Source: Neoceratodus forsteri (lineage: Eukaryota > Chordata > Ceratodontiformes > Ceratodontidae). Taken from it: 64,000 nt of DNA. The notes below the pieces were generated by a model. The model saw only the letters and a program-made list of their open reading frames with translations, ran no database searches and was not told where the DNA came from. Shown here one piece after another: positions 58,195 through 64,000 of this stretch (positions are counted from its first letter, which is position 1; every line of letters begins with the position of its first letter). Location of the stretch: positions 161,913,501 through 161,977,500 of the forward strand of contig CM057456.1 in the NCBI GenBank assembly GCA_016271365.2, given 5' to 3'. Both the position numbers and the translations under genes were made by a program.

Positions 58195-59850
58195 TCAAAA
58201 TAGTTAACTTCCTGAAATAACTGGGAAGGAGATTAAATCAAAACTGAAAAATATTAAAATGAATACATCTCCTGGACCTGACCATCTATATCCCCAGCTC
58301 TTGAAAGAAATTGAAACATGATTGATTGACCCCATACATAAATTATTCAATATGTCCCTTAATACTAGTGAGGCACCAAGTGACTGGCAGCTAGCTGTAG
58401 TGGTACCAATATATAAAAAAGAGAATCATGGAAGCACAGCTAACTACAGACCCACCAGTCTGACTAGCTTCCTAGGTAAGGTCATGGAATCCATCATTAA
58501 GGACAGGCTAGAAAGTGATATTTTAACCAAGAATATTCCAGACCATTCCCAACATGGATTCAAACATCAGAGGTCTTGTCTGATGGCAAATTTAATATTC
58601 AGTGAGAAAGTAAGTGCTCTTTTGGATGATAAAAGATCTGTAGATGTCATCTACCTGGACCCCTGTAAAGCTTTTGATAAGATCTCCCATACTACACTGC
58701 TTAATAAGATGCTGAAAATAGGCATAAATAATATAGTTATCAATTGGATGGAAGTCTGGCTAAGTTGAACAGCTCAAGCCATAAGAATTAGAGGTTATAT
58801 TTCTGATAAGGGCCCTGTGACTAGCAGGGTACCACAAGGGTCCCTCTTGGGACCGCTTTATTGGTTAATATTTATCTCCACCCTTAATAGCTTTGCCATC
58901 AAATTTTCTTATGATACAAATTCTTTGTGGATGCTAGCACTGACCAGAGGATTACTATCCTTAGGAAGGATCTTGTAGAATTAGAACATTGGGAAGATAA
59001 AAATGGCATGACATTCAACGCTGATAAATGTGTTTTCATGCACTTGGGTGAAACAAATATCTGTAGTGTAGATTCACTAGCTGGCAAAGTTTTAAAGTCA
59101 GTTGTTAGTGAAAAAAAAACCTGGGTATATTAATCAAAAAAGTCCTGAAGTTTAGTACACATTGCACAGAGGTGTCTATTAAAACCAACATGATTATTGG
59201 TTGTATAAAAAGGTCAATTACCACTAGAAACAGGGCCTGTACTGTACCTCTGTATAGAGCATATGTCCGGACACATCTGGACTATTGCTCTTCTTTATGG
59301 AATCCACCCTTACAGTACGTAAAGATATTAATAAACTGGAAGGGGTACAGAGAAGAATTACAAGAATGATTGATGGCCTCCAATATATGCAGTATGAAAA
59401 TAGACTGAGGGAATTAAACCTCTACCCATCGGAACTAAGAAGAACTAGAGATGACCTGCTGCTGATGTTTAAAATTTTTGAGGATATTTTACTAATATCT
59501 GATTTGGGTTTCACTTTCAACAGAAGGGTGATTTCTTTCAGAAGCCACAATTATCAACTCATGTTAACTAACCCAAAAAGAAATTCCAGACGTTACTTTA
59601 CGCAGAGACGTACCATTGGATCCCACAGACAATGGTACGTCTCTGGGTAAATCATACCATTATGGAATTCCCTTCCTGGAGAAGTAGCAGAAGTGGACTC
59701 TTAACTATGTTCAAAATAAATCTAGATAGGTACCTACTACATCAGATAGGATGGGATTAATTCCACTTGCGGGAGATGTACATTAATGGGCTTATGCCTT
59801 CTGTACATCTACTCTTTCCGAGTATGAATCCTAGTATAAATTACTCTGGC
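58195..59850 (+). mobile_element. LINE (CR1/L2-related) reverse-transcriptase half
   Basis: SPGPDHLYPQLLKE near 58270, WQLAVVVPIYKKENHGSTA, NYRPTSLTSFLGKVME, IYLDPCKAFDKISHTTLL, and VPQGSLLGPL near 58830 are consecutive reverse-transcriptase blocks. The active site YADDT is damaged to SYDTN near 58907. Later blocks NGMTFNADKC, RTHLDYCSSLWNP and VQRRITRMIDGL follow in other frames, and LWNSLPGEV near 59665. The endonuclease is absent. A palindromic insert at 59603 interrupts the C-terminal part. Confidence 0.8.
59603..59645. repeat. Perfect 16-bp inverted repeat with 11-nt loop, inside the LINE
   Basis: CAGAGACGTACCATTG at 59603-59618 and its exact complement CAATGGTACGTCTCTG at 59630-59645. 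It lies between the LINE words FTQR and IPLWNSLP, where related elements have no such insert. Confidence 0.85.
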
Positions 59851-61259
59851 CTGCTTCCTTAGCTGTCAGTTCAACTGAACAGATAGACTGAAAGCAGCTT
59901 TGAGTTCCATAGAGGATATTAATTTCAGAGCACTATCTAGGTCACACATGGCTTCTTGGCTTAGGAGTGGGGATGGTAAAAGTTAATGACTGACTCCAGG
60001 ACCTCAAAGAACTTTCATGCTCACTAGGCATTCTATGCAGATCTCGTTTCAGTACCACTGTCTCATAGATACCTTGAGTATTGGGAGATGCAGCAGTGAC
60101 TCTACATGTGAAAGATGGTGGACAGCATTGAAGGAAAGCAGAGTGTAAGTGCTGGGTACCGTCTTGGGCTAGAGGAGTATAGGAGCACCACTAGAAAATG
60201 GGGTTGGTCGGGAGAAGGAAGAGGGTACCATACTGCTGGAACTAGGATTTTTTTTTGTGAGGGGACCAGGTTACTTTGGGGAACAGAATTTTGACAAGGT
60301 TTAATAAAACAAATATGAATTATTTAGGGATACAGTGGGAAAAACTTAACCCTTCAGCATTGGGAAATAAAACTTTTCTCTGCAAAAGTTCATCGGGGTT
60401 CAATATTTTCCACTATATACTATACATCCCTAGTCAATATGTGCACATTCTTATTATAGTTACATTGAACTCCAGTGAATAGTGAAACGTCTTTATGTCT
60501 CGAATAAAATAACTTAGTAGGACTATTCTTCTGAAACACTGACTTTTCTCTTGGCAAATTGTACTTCACTATAACAATGTTTTGCTCTATTTTACTCTGA
60601 TCAGTTTGTTTATAACAAAGAATATTTATGCTTGTACCCTCTCATAAAAAGGACACAGTTTACATTTACGATGTGACCATCTCATGATACACCACTTCTC
60701 AGACTGAGTATATCCCTGCTTAACAGGAAATCAGTCCTGTACTATTAACCTAATAAAGACCTGTTTGGCTCCTCTGAGGCTTAACACATGCAATGTTTCA
60801 AGCCACTTCCCTTGCTGTTTGTCTCAATAAAACAACTTTCATGCAGTATACAGTTTATTGCTGCCATAAGCAAAACTCTCTCTTCCTAAATTAAAAAAGT
60901 TATCTGAATTTCAGTTACTTCTACACAACTAATTTTATTTGTCTTAGCCAAAGAAGGTTTATAACACCAACAATTATGTAATCAAATAGAACTTTCTTAG
61001 AGATGAAGATAGCCACTCTGCCTTGGTTGATCATTTCCTCCCATTTCAAGCCCTGTGAATCCCCAGTGTAATATTAAAGTCCAGCCCTCCTGGAAACAAT
61101 ATTAAAAAGATTAATCAAATCATAGTTCTTTCCATTTTCAGGAGTGCTGAACTTTAGTTTTAAATTCAGTCAAATGGTAGGCTATTGCATCAGTGGACTG
61201 AACAGAAAAGTGAGAAAGCATCGGAATGATCACCAGTTGGGGAGCATATTTTTTTTTTT
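59851..61259. other. Unassigned sequence
   Basis: No domain, RNA gene or repeat recognised. Confidence 0.45.
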
Positions 61260-61590
61260 ATTGCAAAAAACTTTATTAATGCATCAGTTAGGGTTGTCAT
61301 TACACCCTGGCCCCCACTCTCCACACACCAACAGGCATCGGGGTGTGTCATGGGGTCATCAGGCCTAACTCTCTCCCCATTCCATTTGTAAGGAAGCTGA
61401 GTGGTACAGTATAGGACAATGGGGTTGAGAGTTAGGCCCGATGACCCCAAGGCACACCCTGACACCTGTTGGTATATGGAGAGTGGGGGTTGGGGGTACA
61501 GTTGGTAACCCTAACATCGAATTTCCAAACTTTCATCACTATAATGACAAACCTAACAGATGCATTACTGAAGTTTTTTGCAATGAATTT
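61260..61590. repeat. Long palindrome related to the compound-repeat module
   Basis: The inner arms, about 61288-61382 and 61418-61515, pair (GGTGTGTCATGGGGTCATC with GATGACCCCAAGGCACACC; CCCCCACTCTCC with GGAGAGTGGGGG). Outer arms TTGCAAAAAACTTTATTAAT (61261) and GAAGTTTTTTGCAA (61571-61584) also pair, beyond a ~45-nt bulge on the right side. The inner arms share GGCATCGGGGTGTG and GGGTCATCAGGC with 5130-5160 and 49570-49600. Confidence 0.85.
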
Positions 61591-62702
61591 CTTATTTTGA
61601 GAAAGTGTAATGTTACTCATATGTGGTTGTGGGCCTCCCTTCATGCATACATTTTGTAATTGTCTCCGATCTTCATGTGGGCCCAGAGGCACTGCACTCC
61701 CACCTATACATAAGTGTACTGATATTTTAATATCACATCTCTGTAATAGAACACCGGGCACTGGGCCCTGCTCTCCCACTACTGCATAATGTAGGGCTTT
61801 GTGCTCCCATTATTGCTTAATGGGGTCAAAATGTGGGAGTGCAGGGCCTATGTACCCATATGTATAGTAACAGCACATGCCTAGAACCATTCCAGGTAAC
61901 CCTTGTGCTGTAAAAGTTGTAATATCTCAGGAACTGTAGGAACTTTGGAAAAAATTCCTTCACAGTTGTATTCATGGCTTGGCCATCTCCACATGTGCTT
62001 AGTACACCTAAAGATGCTGTGCTTAGCAAACAATCTGTATCTTGAACTGGTTTTGAGATATAGCTGCAGAAAGGTGCCACAACTGCCACAATATTATTCT
62101 ATGGGAAAATATGCAACTTCGGAGTACTGTAACTATGGAACCTGTGTCCATTTCTTCAACAAACTAGCAAAAGGCACATCTATCGAGCAAGAGCTTGCTA
62201 CCCTGCAAATTTCAGCACAAAAGTCCTAACCATTTTCTTGCTATGAAGTGGCAAAGAAACCGTTTTTTGGGGTTGTTTACCTGCGTTCACTTTCAGATCA
62301 TAGATTTTTTTCCCCACAGGCTATAATGGGAAACTTTAAAGTTTAATTACTTTTGAATAGATTAATATTTTTTCACAAAACCTTCAAAAGGAACATCTGG
62401 AGGCAAAGGCTTTCTAACCTGAAAACTTCAGACCACAGCCTAAAGCCGTTTCTGAGATCCAGGTGGACAAAGAAATGTCAAAAAACACAGATTTTTCTGT
62501 TTTTTCAAAACTATAAATCTCAGAAACCACACAATGGAGCCCCACAACATTTGGCAGGTCAAGAGACCTATCGCTACATATTATGTGTGCCACATTTCTG
62601 CAAATCTGTTGAACAGTTCCAAAGTAATTATCATTCAAACATTCAGGTTTAACATAGAAGTTACCTTTTACCCTAACTATACTGCTTTTTACACACACAC
62701 TG

Positions 62703-62709
<7 letters not shown>
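61591..62709. other. Unassigned sequence
   Basis: Open segments at 61903-62229 and 62353-62652 show no domain. CTGCAAATTTCAGCACAAA near 62207 and CTGAAAACTTCAGACCACA near 62418 suggest a diverged internal repeat. Confidence 0.4.
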
Positions 62710-62788
<79 letters not shown>

Positions 62789-62811
62789 TATATATATATA
62801 TACACACACAC

Positions 62812-62864
<53 letters not shown>

Positions 62865-62900
62865 ATACATATACATACACACACACACACACACACACAT

Positions 62901-62937
<37 letters not shown>

Positions 62938-62940
62938 TAT
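62710..62940. repeat. Large compound (AT)n/(AC)n microsatellite
   Basis: Alternating blocks of AT and AC dinucleotides over about 230 bp. All open frames across it are low-complexity artefacts. Confidence 0.95.
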
Positions 62941-64000
62941 ATTATACAGAGGTTGCCAAGAAAGAGAGTGGTTGGACCACAGTGGGCTCAGGGAGGGTGA
63001 GGTGGTGGAACAGAGGCTCATCTCTCCAGTTGTACCTCTCCACAATTTCTATGCCATTCTGGAAAAGTGTGGTTCCTCTATGGAGGCACCCACAGTGGAG
63101 ACCAAGGAGGATGCTGGGAACCTCCACAAAGGAGACCCAAAGGAGGGTGGCATGGGACCCAGACGGGAGAAACAACTCCTGGTGGGGACTCCATTGTTAT
63201 GAAGGTAGAACTGGGGAGGAAGGGAGAGGAGGTAAGGTGCATGCCTGGTGCCATGGCTTGGAGACACAGGGATCGAATCCTCAGGTTCGCAGGAGCTGCT
63301 GCATGGGAGGAGCTGGATGTCATTGTCCACCTAGGGACAAATGACCTGGCTAAGAAAGGGATCAGAGCAGTTCAAGAGCATTTGTGGAGATGGGGAGGGC
63401 CTTAGACAAATAGCACTTACGGTAACCCTCTGGAGGTGCTGCCTGTCTATGGCCGCAGGTAAGGCTAGGTGCTCCACACCATGGGATTGAATCAGTGGTT
63501 GAAAAACTGGTGCAGAGCTCAGAGATTTGGCTTCATTGGAGACTGGGGTCCACCTGGAGGGATGCAGGCCTATACTGGCATGATGGTCTGCATCTGTCCA
63601 GGAGGGGAACCAGGATTCTAGGTGATAGGTTTAAATACTTCATTGACAAGTATTTAAACTAGCCAAGGGGGGAAGCACTGGAAATGAGCAGGGAAATCCT
63701 AGCCCCCCCAAAATATCAGGGTACTAAGTGAGGTAGACACCAACATACAGATGTCAATAGGAAGAAGCGCAGGGGTAAATGGAGAAAGTGACAAATGCAA
63801 TAAGGACAGAGATGGGGCAGAAAGGGGTAAGGCCATCAAGAAATGGAGGGTAATGAGTACCAACGCCCATAGTCTGGGCAACAAGCTCCCTGAACTGGTG
63901 GCCTTGATGGAAGAGGGATGCCTGGATATTGTAGCAGTCACAGAAACATGGTACACAGAGAACCATGACTGGGATGTTAACATACCAGGGTACACAACCT
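62941..64000 (+). mobile_element. CR1 LINE, ORF1 and start of ORF2, running off the window
   Basis: ORF1: VVPLHNFYAILE near 63030, the esterase-like block LDVIVHLGTNDLAKKGI at about 63312-63365, and NQWLKNWCRAQRFGFIGDWG at about 63490-63550 (with a close match in the inverted CR1 near 43900). ORF2 endonuclease begins at about 63841: VMSTNAHSLGNKLPELVAL, then DIVAVTETWYTENHDW, with no stop to the window end. ORF1 has frame breaks. The element begins directly after the microsatellite. Confidence 0.85.

Noticed and set aside
61144..61368. Exon after the acceptor-like TTTCCATTTTCAG near 61140
   Set aside because: The open frame runs into a T tract and the palindrome. No donor, no domain and no relative in the window.
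62414..63202. Long Ile/Tyr, Val/Cys and Thr/His open frames
   Set aside because: Low-complexity translations of the AT/AC microsatellite joined to CR1 sequence.

Overview
The window is vertebrate nuclear DNA, almost entirely non-coding and packed with transposable elements of many ages. The mix of CR1, L2 and L1/Tx1-type LINEs, a Ty3/Gypsy element with an unusual gene order, a probable DIRS remnant, tRNA-derived SINEs and long AT/AC microsatellites suggests a non-mammalian tetrapod. The CR1 3' tail (a CATAGAAACATAGA... leader read on the opposite strand) recalls caecilian amphibians or reptiles, but that is inference. No bacterial or organellar gene organisation, no complete host gene and no RNA gene was found.

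Layout. 1-1402: decayed minus-strand ORF remnants, probably DIRS ORF1. 2366-2814: AT-rich TAACTACA repeat. 4350-4430: (CA)n. 4990-8367: first copy of an unidentified compound repeat (a palindromic module, then a ~296-bp tandem array, a ~95-bp minisatellite and a terminal module). 8525-11985: nearly full-length L2 LINE, minus strand. 12246-14719: CR1 fragments and a SINE. 14720-19325: CR1 LINE, plus strand. 19330-23960: L1-clade LINE split by a CR1 tail and an L2 fragment. 23961-28959: mostly unassigned. 29305-30400: 5' part of another L2. 30886-31545: CR1 3' end. 34190-40060: degenerate Gypsy element, minus strand. 40420-44480: a ~66-bp minisatellite split by a 3.2-kb CR1 insertion. 44664-56720: three scattered, mutually similar exon-like segments, with an extreme hairpin (46351-46900) and the second copy of the compound repeat (49430-52115) between them. 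54949-55520: AT/AC microsatellites. 55750-56476: a retrocopy-like segment ending in A24. 57743-58180: another foldback. 58195-59850: a LINE with a palindromic insert. 61260-61590: another long palindrome. 62710-64000: a large microsatellite, then a CR1 entering at ORF1 and running off the end.

Three points stand out. First, the Gypsy element has integrase upstream of reverse transcriptase in one nearly open frame, the order of the rare Gmr1 lineage. Second, the two copies of the compound repeat differ in length by almost exactly two 296-bp units plus one 95-bp unit. Third, the window holds at least four separate long inverted repeats able to form hairpins of roughly 300-550 nt. No protein-coding operon or defence-type system is visible. 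The only possible host coding sequence is the exon-like trio, whose protein I do not recognise.
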